Shown here in pieces: positions 19,401 to 27,833 of a stretch of DNA of 64,000 bases. Positions within the stretch are counted from its first letter, which is position 1, and every line of letters begins with the position of its first letter. A program made the position numbers and the translations under genes. The notes under the pieces are model-generated. The model was not told the DNA's origin. It saw nothing but the letters and a program-made list of their open reading frames with translations, and did not search any database. This stretch comes from Meridianimaribacter flavus (GTDB lineage Bacteria; Bacteroidota; Bacteroidia; Flavobacteriales; Flavobacteriaceae), in assembly GCF_004366715.1 (NCBI RefSeq), contig NZ_SOQZ01000001.1, positions 806,001 to 870,000 of the forward strand, given 5' to 3'.

Positions 19401-19539
19401 TTTTGGTCAATTGGTAGCGCGTTTGGTATTTCAAGAATTTAGCAAACAAAAAGTTTCTATGGATGTAGAAACCGTAGAATTTATAAAAAACATTATCGTA
19501 GAAGAATATTTAAACGAATATTACGGAAGAACCGCATAA
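16471..19539 (+). CDS. hsdR: Type I restriction endonuclease subunit R
   Basis: A protein of 1022 residues. The N-terminal nuclease domain (PD-D/ExK type) shows FRPDVICLINGMPLVFIEVKK (read as RPDV ... EVKK, about residues 116-134). The SF2 translocase follows with Walker A TQGSGKT (about 313-319), DEVH in FLDEVHRSYN (about 427), LTGTPL, and the motif VI region LLQALTRVNRTYKNYRFG. A helical C-terminal part contacts the methylase complex. It cleaves DNA that is unmethylated at the HsdS-defined site after ATP-driven translocation. It is the first gene of a five-gene operon; hsdM begins 3 bases after it. Confidence 0.93.
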   Translation: MTFNEDSRVKLPAILHLTQLGYKYISLKDAVWDEDTNIFTDIFKSSMTKVNPDLSPVEIDRLYQDVALDLENEDLGKAFYDKLINRSGTRLIDFENFENNDFHVVTELTYKNGEDEFRPDVICLINGMPLVFIEVKKPNNRDGVLAERKRIITRFQNKKFRKFVNLTQFMIFSNNMEYDDNEIEPWQGAFYASPSYVKPIFNYFREEIGFNLSQVLKPLDESVEAFILKDTNYPSIKNSEEYKTNKNPDSATNRILTSLLSKERLQFVLQFALAYVKETSGLQKHIMRYPQMFATKAIEAHLDKEKRKGIIWHTQGSGKTALAYYNTHFLTDYFQKKRIIPKFYFIVDRLDLLTQARDEFTARGLKVHTVSSRDEFVADLKKTTAVYNDKGQREITVVNIHKFKDDTDVSRETDYNINIQRVYFLDEVHRSYNPKGSFLANLEQSDKNAIKIGLTGTPLIGESLKSKDLFGSYIHKYYYNKSIADGYTLKLIREEIETEYKILLKKALDSIDVLKGDLDKKIAYAHPSFVAPMLDYIVKDLELFRQRNADASTGGMVICDSSEQAREMFKIFNSYRDEESEASTLPQAAEEASEYLTKQKESYKVKKAALILYDSGSKEELEKWRDDFKAGKIDILFVYNMLLTGFDAKRLKKIYLGRIIKAHNLLQALTRVNRTYKNYRFGYVVDFADISKEFDKTNKAYFDELQDVLGDEMESYSNLFMSRDEMEKNILEIKEKLADFDLKNAENFSSQISQIDDHSEMLQIRKALDDARSLYNIIRLVGEYELLEKIDFRKLNTLRIEAENHLALMNAKNALETNEEIGNLLNVALEDVLFMFKKVGEAEMVLADDLKDLLKKTREALGGNFDTKDPEWVSLYDELRRLFDNKNLSEVSREEMEANMTSLKQIHEKIKELNRKNDLLKDKYQGDTKYARVQKRLVEAGKPSKLKTVIIEALQHIKEETDVAVLNRADSLNNEHYFGQLVARLVFQEFSKQKVSMDVETVEFIKNIIVEEYLNEYYGRTA

Positions 19540-19542
19540 ACA

Positions 19543-21168
19543 ATGACAAAAGACATCAACAACGAACCCTTTGTAATAAAAACCAAAACACTTATAGACG
19601 AGCTTAAAGCCGTTTGTGCCAGTTATGGTTTGGGTAATGATGGTAATGAGTTTAAAATCATTAGCCAGATATTTTTATACAAATTTTTAAACGACAAATT
19701 CGCTTATGAGGTTAAACAGGTAAAGCCAGAATTGGCAGACGTGGAGCATTGGGAAAAGGAGCTGGCAAACATACCAGATACAGAATACCAAATGTTACGT
19801 TACCAAATGAGCGATAGCACCGCGTTTTTGTTGCCACACCAATTAATACCAAATCTATTTGAACGCCAAAACGAACCCGATTTTGCCAAAACCGTAGACG
19901 ATACCTTAATGGATATTGCGGCAACCAATAACGATTTGTTTGCTGTAAAAACCGAAGACGGACAAAAAATACGCCTCTTTGACCGTATTACCGAGTTTGT
20001 AAGTAGTAAGCGAGACGCTTTCGCAAAAGCCTTATTTAACAAATTGGTGATTTTCAATTTTGAAAATATAATGGGCGAAGGCTTTGACTTTTTCTCTACC
20101 ATTTTTGAATATCTAATTAAAGACTACAACAGCGATGCTGGTGGTAAGTATGCCGAATATTACACACCACACGCTGTATCTAAAATTATTGCCAACATCT
20201 TGGTACCAGAACCTGTGAGTAATAAAACCATTTACGACCCAAGTGCTGGTTCAGGAACATTGTTAATGAATTTGGCGCACGCCATAGGCAACGATAAATG
20301 TACGGTGTACTCACAAGACATCTCGCAAAAATCGTCTAACCTGTTGCGTTTAAATTTAGTACTGAACAATTTGGTGCACAGTATAGAAAACGTGATACAA
20401 GGAAACACAATGACCGATCCGTATCATAAAAAAGATGGCGATTTACGAAAGTTTGATTACATCGTAAGTAATCCACCATTTAAGCTCGATTTTAGTGACG
20501 ATGTAGAAACCCTAAAGAAAAAGGAAAACAAAAACCGCTTTTTTGCAGGTGTACCCAATGTGCCTAAAAAGGCGAAAGACAAAATGGCGATTTACACCTT
20601 GTTTTTACAGCACATAATGCACAGCCTTAATGCTACAGGAAAAGCCGCTATTGTAGTGCCCACAGGTTTTATTACTGCACAAAGCGGTATCGATAAAAAA
20701 ATACGCCAAAAACTGGTAGACAACAAAATGTTGGCAGGTGTGGTAAGTATGCCCTCTAACATATTTGCAACTACAGGTACCAATGTCTCTATTGTGTTTT
20801 TAGATAAGGAAAACAAGGAAGATGTGGTTTTGATTGATGCCTCTAATTTAGGGACTACGGTAAAAGAGGGTAAAAACCAAAAAACACTATTAAGCGAAAC
20901 CGAAGAAGACCAAATTATTGAAACATTTACGAACAAGACCGAAGTGGAAGATTTCTCGGTAGTGGTAAAGTACGATGATATAAAAGCAAAAAACTACTCC
21001 TTAAGTGCTGGACAGTATTTTGAAGTAAAAATTGAATATGTAGATATTACTGCGGAAGAGTTTGATGCTAAAATCAAAAACTTTGAAAGCAATTTAGAAG
21101 AACTGTTTGCTGAAAGTGATACGTTGGAAAAAGAAATTCAGAATAATTTGAAGAGTTTGAAATTATGA
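19543..21168 (+). CDS. hsdM: Type I restriction-modification methyltransferase subunit M
   Basis: A 541-residue N6-adenine methyltransferase. The N-terminal HsdM helical domain is followed by AdoMet motif I DPSAGSGTLL (about residues 232-241) and the catalytic NPPF in IVSNPPFKLDF (about 308-318). The C-terminal coiled coil pairs with HsdS. Its stop codon overlaps the hsdS start (ATGA). The gene is clearly richer in G+C than the genes downstream, as is the hsdR end. Confidence 0.94.
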   Translation: MTKDINNEPFVIKTKTLIDELKAVCASYGLGNDGNEFKIISQIFLYKFLNDKFAYEVKQVKPELADVEHWEKELANIPDTEYQMLRYQMSDSTAFLLPHQLIPNLFERQNEPDFAKTVDDTLMDIAATNNDLFAVKTEDGQKIRLFDRITEFVSSKRDAFAKALFNKLVIFNFENIMGEGFDFFSTIFEYLIKDYNSDAGGKYAEYYTPHAVSKIIANILVPEPVSNKTIYDPSAGSGTLLMNLAHAIGNDKCTVYSQDISQKSSNLLRLNLVLNNLVHSIENVIQGNTMTDPYHKKDGDLRKFDYIVSNPPFKLDFSDDVETLKKKENKNRFFAGVPNVPKKAKDKMAIYTLFLQHIMHSLNATGKAAIVVPTGFITAQSGIDKKIRQKLVDNKMLAGVVSMPSNIFATTGTNVSIVFLDKENKEDVVLIDASNLGTTVKEGKNQKTLLSETEEDQIIETFTNKTEVEDFSVVVKYDDIKAKNYSLSAGQYFEVKIEYVDITAEEFDAKIKNFESNLEELFAESDTLEKEIQNNLKSLKL

Positions 21169-22397
21169 CTGAGTATCTTTTAAGCGATCTTTTAAAAATA
21201 AAGAATGGTAGAGACCATAAACATCTTGAAGATGGTGAAATTCCCGTTTTTGGTAGTGGTGGAATTATGCGGTATGCAAACGAATCTCTTTATGAAGAAG
21301 AAAGTATTTTACTACCACGAAAAGGAACATTAGATAATATTCAGTATACCAATAAGCCTTTTTGGACAGTAGATACAATCTATTATACCGAAGTTAATAA
21401 GGTTAAGGTTGATGCTTATTACTTATATCATTATTTGAAATTATTGGATTTAAGCAATCTTAATTCAGGGACAGGTGTTCCAAGTATGACCTTTGGAGCG
21501 TACTATGGTATAAAAATCAGCCTGCCTGAATTAAAAGTCCAAAAACAAATCGCCAAAGTCTTATCCGATTTAGATGCCAAAATAGAAGTCAACAACAAAA
21601 TAAACCAAGAGTTAGAGGCACTCGCCAAAACCATTTACGACTATTGGTTTGTCCAGTTTGATTTTCCAGACCAAAACGGTAAGCCCTACAAATCTTCTGG
21701 CGGCAAGATGGTGTATAATGAGGAATTAAAACGTGAGATTCCTGAGGGGTGGAATGAAGGGAAATTTGGAGAGTATGCAACAGTAAGCTCAGGATATGCT
21801 TTCAAATCTTCAAATTGGCAAACAAAAGGATGTCCAGTTTTAAAGATAAAAGATATTACCGAAGAAGGAAAGGTTAATACATCAGATTTGGCTTATGTAT
21901 CAACGGAAATCGCAAAAAAAGCTAATCGTTTTAACTCAAAAGAAGGTGATGTAATTATAGCTATGACTGGTGCAACTATTGGAAAGTTTGCAATAATTCC
22001 AGATGATGATTATTTGATTAATCAAAGAGTTGGTTTGTACTCACTAGGAAAAGAAAGATTAAGAAGGCTACCTTTTTTATATTCATCATTAAAACAAGAG
22101 TATTTTAGGCTTCAAGTATTTAAAATAGGTTCTGGTGCAGCGCAACCTAATATAAGTGGAGAGCAATTAGATAATATTCCTTTAATATTTCCTAAAGAAG
22201 ACTTAATTAAAAAGTATAACCAAAAGTTTGAGCCTTTTTTTAAGAAAATATTAGAAAATCAAAAAGAAAACCAAAAACTCGCTGCCTTACGCGATTGGTT
22301 GTTACCTATGCTTATGAATGGGCAGGTTACCGTTGGTGAGGCAAAAGAGGAGTTGGGTATGGTTGCGGAGGATAATGCTAAATATGGTGAGGTATGA
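21165..22397 (+). CDS. hsdS: Type I restriction-modification specificity subunit S
   Basis: A 410-residue protein with two target recognition domains (about 1-120 and 190-340), separated by the conserved central coiled coil (LKVQKQIAKVLSDLDAKIEV) and ended by the matching distal helix (KENQKLAALRDWLLPMLMNG). The conserved LPRKGTLDNIQY and GDVIIAMTGATIGKF segments are characteristic. Both domains are intact, so a bipartite recognition site is expected; the site itself cannot be predicted. It overlaps hsdM and the downstream ATPase gene by 4 bases each. Confidence 0.92.
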   Translation: MTEYLLSDLLKIKNGRDHKHLEDGEIPVFGSGGIMRYANESLYEEESILLPRKGTLDNIQYTNKPFWTVDTIYYTEVNKVKVDAYYLYHYLKLLDLSNLNSGTGVPSMTFGAYYGIKISLPELKVQKQIAKVLSDLDAKIEVNNKINQELEALAKTIYDYWFVQFDFPDQNGKPYKSSGGKMVYNEELKREIPEGWNEGKFGEYATVSSGYAFKSSNWQTKGCPVLKIKDITEEGKVNTSDLAYVSTEIAKKANRFNSKEGDVIIAMTGATIGKFAIIPDDDYLINQRVGLYSLGKERLRRLPFLYSSLKQEYFRLQVFKIGSGAAQPNISGEQLDNIPLIFPKEDLIKKYNQKFEPFFKKILENQKENQKLAALRDWLLPMLMNGQVTVGEAKEELGMVAEDNAKYGEV

Positions 22398-24673
22398 GGT
22401 TGGCGGCGGTTTATATACTTGAGCATTACCTATTTGATGGACCACAAACAATAAACCTAATAGGTAAATACTTCTATTCCTTTGAAAAAAAGGAAAAAGA
22501 AATTGTAATAAATAGAGTTAAAAATAAAAATTATGTTGAAAGGCTACATGAATATCGTATAACCGAATTTTCTGCAATTGTTGGTGCTAATGGCAGTGGT
22601 AAAACTACCCTCTTTTCTATAATTAATAAATTTAATGACTACACTAAATCAGTCTTTATTTATGAAAACGAGGAAGATGAGCTTACTATTGAAAATAGAA
22701 CAGGTAAAGTTAATGAACATGGAAATATTTCTGATTTAGATAATTATAAGATATACTTTGAAAATAATAAACTGGAAACAATAGTCAACGTTGATATACC
22801 AATTCTTTATTATTCACCAATAGCAGATAGTGATCTTTCTAGGTTTAGCTCGCCAATATCTAAAACTACTCATTTTAAGTCAACTCTTGCCGAATATTAC
22901 TTGGATAATGTAGAACGGTCACTTCTGCTTTTGACGGATGAGGTGGTAAATGAAATCAAAAGTGTTTATCCTCAACTTCCTCTTTATGATTATTTAAGGG
23001 TGTTTGCTAAACCTCTAAATAAAAGAGATTTGAGAAATACTTATGGAGGGTTTGAGAATGAAGGAGACATTGAAAAAATTCAAAAAAGTAGTTTAGATAA
23101 ATTATGGAATGAATACCCAAATAAAGATAAAGTACATTTATTACATGAAAGTAAGGACTTTTTTAAGGATCTAGAGGTAAATATTTTTTCATATTTAATT
23201 ATTGATGGTACTTCAATTCAAACAGCCTTTAATGGTGTTTATGAAGTCCCATTCGATGATATTATAAAGGAAAAGGACTTTTTTAAAAAACTAGATCATT
23301 TCTTCTTTCATAAATTGGCCTATATAGATAAATATATTTATAAAGAACTAAGAAAAAACTATAATGATAATTATTATCACAATTTGCTTTATGTGTTCGA
23401 AGAGACCAATTTTGATGGGGAATTAAAGAAAAAAAAGGATAAAATCCTTTTGATAATCAGTGAATTAAAAGATAAATCATCGAGCTTCAAATCTCAAGGT
23501 CTAATTGACTATGTATCCAATAGTTTAGACTCATTAATTGAAAAGGATTTAATAGGTGAAGAATTTACAAATATAAGTCATAATTTAACTAATTACATAG
23601 ATCATATGTTTAATAAATATGATGTTAAAGATAGTGATTTGGGAAAAATGATAGAGTCTGATTTGACTAAAATAGAAGAAGGTATTAACAAATCTTTCGA
23701 TGAAATTTTTGAGGCTAGATTTGAGATTATTGATCAATTAAAATCAGGGGCAAAACGCGCTATTCGTCTTTTTGATTCAATTATAAACCTTTATTCAAGT
23801 TTGCAATCAATCATAGATAAGGAAGGGTTTAAATTAGGTGAGGGAGTTTTAAATGTGGATCTTCAAGTGGTAGATTTTGAAGGGTTCAAGGAGGTGATGC
23901 AATTGTATAAAAGAGTAATTCAAGAGCTTAATACTAATTCGGTTATTGATGCACAATTATTAGAGTTTAGACCTAATAAAAGATTATCATTTGGGGAAAA
24001 GTCATTGATAAACCTATTCAGTAGCCTCTATGAGTTTACAATTAAAAAGCATCATCATATGCGTCGCAAAGAGCATTATATTTTGCTGTTGGATGAAGCA
24101 GATTTAGGTTTTCATCCTTTATGGAAAAAAGGATTTGTAAGTGTGATAGCAAAGGTGACACCTTTAATTTTACAAAAATTGAATGACGATATAGATAATT
24201 CAAAAAATCCAAACTTAAATAATCGTAAAATACAAGTAATAATATCTACACATGATTGTTTAACTCTTTCTGATATTCCAAATTATAACATAACATATAT
24301 AGAAAGAGAGAATGATGGAACTACTGATAATATTCGCATACTATCTCAAAAAGAAAAACCGACAAAATCATTTGGAGCTAACATTACAGATTTATTAGCA
24401 GATTCTTTTTTTATTGGAGATGGTTTAGTTGGAGATTTTGCAAGAGATAAGATAGAAGAAGTTATCAATTGGTTAAATTCTGAAAAATTGGATGATGTTG
24501 TTACATTAGAATTTGCAGAAAAGGTTAAAACTATAATCGAGATAATAGATGAACCAATTTTAAAGACTAAGCTGCTGGAGATGTATGGTGAAAAAACAGG
24601 TGAAAATGTAAGGGATAAAATATTGGATGAACAGATAGCTTATTTAAAAAGTTTGAAGAGTGATAAACATTAA
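22394..24673 (+). CDS. Restriction-linked AAA family ATPase (PtuA-like)
   Basis: The protein of 759 residues has the SMC/ABC-type split ATPase pattern: Walker A GANGSGKTT (about 64-72), a long helical insertion (about 150-520), the signature-like LSFGEKSLINLFSSL (about 531-545), Walker B ILLLDEADLGFHP (about 563-575) and a downstream ISTHDCLTLSD histidine switch. It overlaps hsdS by ATGA and the HNH gene by 14 bases, so translation is coupled. ATPase plus HNH pairs form the Septu (PtuA/PtuB) defence logic, but this ATPase is long and assignment to that family is inference. Base composition is much more AT-rich than hsdM. Confidence 0.7.
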   Translation: MRLAAVYILEHYLFDGPQTINLIGKYFYSFEKKEKEIVINRVKNKNYVERLHEYRITEFSAIVGANGSGKTTLFSIINKFNDYTKSVFIYENEEDELTIENRTGKVNEHGNISDLDNYKIYFENNKLETIVNVDIPILYYSPIADSDLSRFSSPISKTTHFKSTLAEYYLDNVERSLLLLTDEVVNEIKSVYPQLPLYDYLRVFAKPLNKRDLRNTYGGFENEGDIEKIQKSSLDKLWNEYPNKDKVHLLHESKDFFKDLEVNIFSYLIIDGTSIQTAFNGVYEVPFDDIIKEKDFFKKLDHFFFHKLAYIDKYIYKELRKNYNDNYYHNLLYVFEETNFDGELKKKKDKILLIISELKDKSSSFKSQGLIDYVSNSLDSLIEKDLIGEEFTNISHNLTNYIDHMFNKYDVKDSDLGKMIESDLTKIEEGINKSFDEIFEARFEIIDQLKSGAKRAIRLFDSIINLYSSLQSIIDKEGFKLGEGVLNVDLQVVDFEGFKEVMQLYKRVIQELNTNSVIDAQLLEFRPNKRLSFGEKSLINLFSSLYEFTIKKHHHMRRKEHYILLLDEADLGFHPLWKKGFVSVIAKVTPLILQKLNDDIDNSKNPNLNNRKIQVIISTHDCLTLSDIPNYNITYIERENDGTTDNIRILSQKEKPTKSFGANITDLLADSFFIGDGLVGDFARDKIEEVINWLNSEKLDDVVTLEFAEKVKTIIEIIDEPILKTKLLEMYGEKTGENVRDKILDEQIAYLKSLKSDKH

Positions 24674-25550
24674 TAATAGGTCAGCCAAAAAAGCAAAAAT
24701 TATTCATTTGAATAATCTAAGAGCAAAGGTTTTAAAGTCTAAGCATTTAAATAGTTTGCCTAATTATATTTTAAAGTTTATAAAAGCTAATCTGGATGAA
24801 TTATTATCTGCCAACCCTCTTGAGTTGACTGAGCTAAATAAAAAATATTATAGTATTCAAAAATCAAGCAATAAGAGAAAGTATGATTCAATAATTAAAA
24901 AAGTCTTCTCATATAAAAATTTTAGTAAAGATAAAAAAGAGTATAATCTTAATGATCTTTCAAATAATATTTCAATAAAATATTGTCCATATTGTAATAG
25001 ACAATCTACCATAAATGTCAGAGCAAATTTAATCAAACCAGATTTTGATCATTATTTTCCTCAATCTAGGTATCCTATTTTGGGACTTTCGTTTCATAAT
25101 TTAATTCCCTCATGTACTGTTTGTAATAGTAGATTTAAATTAAATAAACCCTTAAGATTAAAGTTCTATCCCCATCCCTATATGGATAACATAATTGAAG
25201 ATTTTAATTTTTCATACAAGTATGACATCAACTCAAAAAATACAATTTCGATTATCTTAAATAAAAATAACCCAATCCCACCAAAAGTTATTAGGCATTT
25301 AAAACTGTTTAAGATACTGGAGACTTATAATGCTCACAATGATGAAATTTTTGATTTGATAAAACTCAAGCAAATATATTCTGATAGATATTTACATATT
25401 TTATCATCACAAACATATACTGGTTTAAAAGTTTCTCAAAAAGAGTTATATAGATTAGCCTTTGGAGTTTTTTATGATAGTGAAGATTTTGGCAGTAGAC
25501 CGTTTAGTAAACTAAAAAAAGATATTCTGGAAGAGCTTAATATAATTTAG
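24660..25550 (+). CDS. HNH endonuclease partner (PtuB-like)
   Basis: A 296-residue protein from a GTG start that overlaps the ATPase gene by 14 bases. The central part carries a zinc-coordinated HNH fold: CPYCNRQS (about 109), FDHYFPQSRYPILGLSFHNL (about 131-150), and CTVCNSRFK (about 156). The DHxxPxSxYP...NLxPxCxxCN pattern is that of the TIGR02646/PtuB-type HNH nucleases. It is expected to be the effector nuclease triggered by the upstream ATPase. The N-terminal 100 residues are lysine-rich and unassigned. Confidence 0.7.
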   Translation: MININNRSAKKAKIIHLNNLRAKVLKSKHLNSLPNYILKFIKANLDELLSANPLELTELNKKYYSIQKSSNKRKYDSIIKKVFSYKNFSKDKKEYNLNDLSNNISIKYCPYCNRQSTINVRANLIKPDFDHYFPQSRYPILGLSFHNLIPSCTVCNSRFKLNKPLRLKFYPHPYMDNIIEDFNFSYKYDINSKNTISIILNKNNPIPPKVIRHLKLFKILETYNAHNDEIFDLIKLKQIYSDRYLHILSSQTYTGLKVSQKELYRLAFGVFYDSEDFGSRPFSKLKKDILEELNII

Positions 25551-25786
25551 TCTTGAAAAATCAGAAATTGTAAAAATGGTTACACTACCCAAGGAGCTAA
25601 CGTCAATTCTAATTGAAAAGAATTTCTTTAATCAAGAACATTGTGATTGTTTGTCTTTATGTAATATATTATGACAATAAAATAATGTTAACCTATTGTT
25701 TTAATTACGGCAAGTTAGTGTTAAAAACAATACACTAAAATTAGTTTTGGTATTTTATACAATTAAAGTTTAAAGTATCTATAGTC
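25551..25786. other. Intergenic region between the HNH gene and the XRE-S24 repressor gene
   Basis: The two flanking genes converge here. A 32-codon open frame from an ATG at 25576 (MVTLPKELTSILIEKNFF...) is present but without recognisable features. No clear terminator hairpin was seen. It marks the border between the defence and SOS-type modules of the island. Confidence 0.4.
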
Positions 25787-26566
25787 TTATTTTATCTTTA
25801 AATTGTTTTCCAAAGCCTTTAACTCAACACCAAGTTCATTAAACATACTAAGAATACTACTAATTTTAAGTTCTTCCTCTGAATATTCTTGCGTATTTAT
25901 ACTACATGTAAATTCCCAAATTTCTAAAACCTCGTCTATAGGCACACTGTAGTCGTTATAGGTTTTGTTATCTGACATCAATAACAATGACCCATTAAAA
26001 TCTATATTGTTCATTACGCGTTTATACACCATACCATCATTAAGTGTAACCAATACATAGGTGCGTCCTGTCTTAATTTCATTTCTATCTTCTATAAATC
26101 TACCTACAACAAAAGCTCCATCCTTCATAGGTAACATAGAATCTCCTTTTATAGGAAAAGCTCTGTGCTTTCCAGTAGGTAAAAAAGGCAACTTTATCTT
26201 TTGCAGCTGTTCAATATATTCAGGATCATCATAGCCACTTAAATATCCAGCAGATGCTTTAGCAGGAACAATTTCGATTAAATCATCACTATCAGTATCT
26301 ACAGTTATAGGGAATAAAACACGTTGATTACCAATTTCAATAAATGATGCATCCTTAGATTTAGTTAAATCATTTTTCAATAGTATGTCTATAGGCAATT
26401 TAAAAAAATCGGATAGTTGTATTAAAAACTCTATAGTAGGTGCTGATCTATTTTCCTCATAAGAACCAATCCTAGACCTTGATACGTTTAGATGCTCAGC
26501 TAACGCTTCTTGAGTTAACCCTTTTAGCTTTCTAAGATGACGAATATTTTTTGCTACAATTTTCAT
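25787..26566 (-). CDS. LexA-like transcriptional repressor (XRE HTH + S24 peptidase)
   Basis: A 259-residue protein. The N-terminal XRE helix-turn-helix spans about 6-62 (GLTQEALAEHLNVSRSRIGS). After a linker comes an S24/LexA peptidase: an Ala-Gly cleavage-type bond at 106-107 (KASAGYLSG), the catalytic Ser in KGDSMLP (Ser143), and Lys182 in MVYKRV. That set predicts RecA-stimulated self-cleavage and derepression after DNA damage, as for LexA, phage CI and HdiR. It is transcribed divergently from the polymerase operon with a dyad in between. Self-cleavage is inferred, not shown. Confidence 0.85.
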   Translation of the reverse strand: MKIVAKNIRHLRKLKGLTQEALAEHLNVSRSRIGSYEENRSAPTIEFLIQLSDFFKLPIDILLKNDLTKSKDASFIEIGNQRVLFPITVDTDSDDLIEIVPAKASAGYLSGYDDPEYIEQLQKIKLPFLPTGKHRAFPIKGDSMLPMKDGAFVVGRFIEDRNEIKTGRTYVLVTLNDGMVYKRVMNNIDFNGSLLLMSDNKTYNDYSVPIDEVLEIWEFTCSINTQEYSEEELKISSILSMFNELGVELKALENNLKIK

Positions 26567-26570
26567 AATA

Positions 26571-26605
26571 CTACAAATATAAGCAATAATTGCTTTAATA
26601 TGTAG
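26571..26605. promoter_or_regulatory. Candidate operator: 35-bp dyad in the divergent repressor/polymerase promoter
   Basis: The dyad is centred on 26588, with a perfect core AAGCAATAATTGCTT (26581-26595) and outer arms CTACAAATAT / TAATATGTAG that extend it to 14 of 17 matching half-site positions. It ends 13 bases before the ATG at 26619 and begins 5 bases before the repressor start codon, so binding would block both promoters. It is the obvious target for the XRE-S24 protein. Confidence 0.7.
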
Positions 26606-26606
26606 C

Positions 26607-26614
26607 TAATTTTG
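26607..26614 (+). promoter_or_regulatory. -7 promoter element of the polymerase operon
   Basis: TAATTTTG matches TAnnTTTG and ends 4 bases before the ATG at 26619, predicting a transcript that starts at or next to the start codon (leaderless). It abuts the 35-bp dyad. Confidence 0.45.
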
Positions 26615-26618
26615 TGTT

Positions 26619-27833
26619 ATGGAAAAGAATATTTTACATCTGGATTTAGATACATTTTTTGTTTCATGTGAGCGTCTTATTGATAGGCGTTTACAAAACA
26701 AACCATTATTGGTTGGTGGTACTGGAGACAGAGGAGTTGTAGCTGCTTGCAGTTATGAAACTCGATCTTTTGGTGTTCACTCTGGGATGTCTATGAAAGT
26801 TGCTAGAAGATTATGCCCTGAAGCAATAGTTATTAGAGGCAATTCTTCCATTTACACTAAATATTCGCACACAGTAACAGAAATTATAAAGGAGAGTGTT
26901 CCTGTATTTGAAAAAGCTAGCGTCGATGAGTTTTATGCAGACCTATCAGGCATGGATAAATTTTATGGCTGCTACAAATACGCCTCTGAATTACGGAAAA
27001 GAATTATTAAGGAATCTGGACTTCCAATTTCATTTGGTTTGTCAACAAATAAAATAGTCTCAAAAGTTGCAACTGGAGAAGCAAAACCTAATAATCAATT
27101 AAAAATCGATACAGGATTTGAAAAAGAGTTTCTTGCGCCTTTATCGATTCGAAAGATACCATCTGTTGGAGAAAAGACGTATCAAGTTTTACGTAATCTA
27201 GGAGTCGACACAGTGGGTGTTGTACAACAAATGCCTTTAGAAATGATGGTAAGTGCTTTGGGTGTAAATGGAAGAACGATTTGGAAACGTGCACATGGCA
27301 TTGACAATCCACCTCTAGTACCATTTCATGAACGAAAATCAATATCAACAGAGCGTACTTTCAACAAAGACACAATCGATATTAAAGTATTAAAGACTAC
27401 AATTTTTGCAATGGCTGAAAATTTGGCCTTTCAATTGAGAAGAGGCAACAAATTAGCTGGCACTATAAGTGTAAAGATTAGATATTCAGATTTTAACACC
27501 TACAACAAACAAGTAAAAATACCGTATTCAAGTGCTGATCATATTATAATTCCTAGAGTACTTGAGTTATTTGAAAAACTATACCAGCGTCGCTTATTAA
27601 TCCGATTAGTTGGTGTTAAAATTAGTGATATAGTAAGTGGTCATTATCAAATCAATCTATTTGATGATACTGAAGAAATGATTAGTCTTTATAATGCCAT
27701 GGATAAAGTAAGATTGCGTTATGGAGAGTTAAGCATTATGAGAGCTTCATCTATGGGAGCTAAAACTATTGGTCGTTTTAATAATCCTTTCAGTGGTGAA
27801 CCTCCAGTGTTACTGGCACATCGAAAACAATAA
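26619..27833 (+). CDS. dinB: Y-family translesion DNA polymerase (DinB/UmuC type)
   Basis: A 404-residue polymerase with catalytic carboxylates D9 (HLDLDTFF) and D103/E104 (ASVDEFYADL), a thumb helix-hairpin-helix (IRKIPSVGEKTYQVLRNLG), the little-finger domain, and a beta-clamp-binding peptide QINLF near the C-terminus. It inserts nucleotides opposite damaged bases. It is the first gene of a three-gene operon; the stop codon overlaps the dnaE start (TAATG). A UmuC assignment is also possible, but no separate umuD is present; the upstream S24 protein is a repressor instead. Confidence 0.88.
   Translation: MEKNILHLDLDTFFVSCERLIDRRLQNKPLLVGGTGDRGVVAACSYETRSFGVHSGMSMKVARRLCPEAIVIRGNSSIYTKYSHTVTEIIKESVPVFEKASVDEFYADLSGMDKFYGCYKYASELRKRIIKESGLPISFGLSTNKIVSKVATGEAKPNNQLKIDTGFEKEFLAPLSIRKIPSVGEKTYQVLRNLGVDTVGVVQQMPLEMMVSALGVNGRTIWKRAHGIDNPPLVPFHERKSISTERTFNKDTIDIKVLKTTIFAMAENLAFQLRRGNKLAGTISVKIRYSDFNTYNKQVKIPYSSADHIIIPRVLELFEKLYQRRLLIRLVGVKISDIVSGHYQINLFDDTEEMISLYNAMDKVRLRYGELSIMRASSMGAKTIGRFNNPFSGEPPVLLAHRKQ

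Noticed and set aside
16471-21168. Long antisense frames over hsdR and hsdM (for example 18756-19124 and 20592-20936)
   Set aside because: These are shadows of the GC-richer coding frames. They lack family motifs and overlap well-supported genes completely.
25576-25674. A 32-codon ORF in the HNH/repressor intergenic gap
   Set aside because: It is short, with no recognisable family and no supporting context; reported only as part of the gap.
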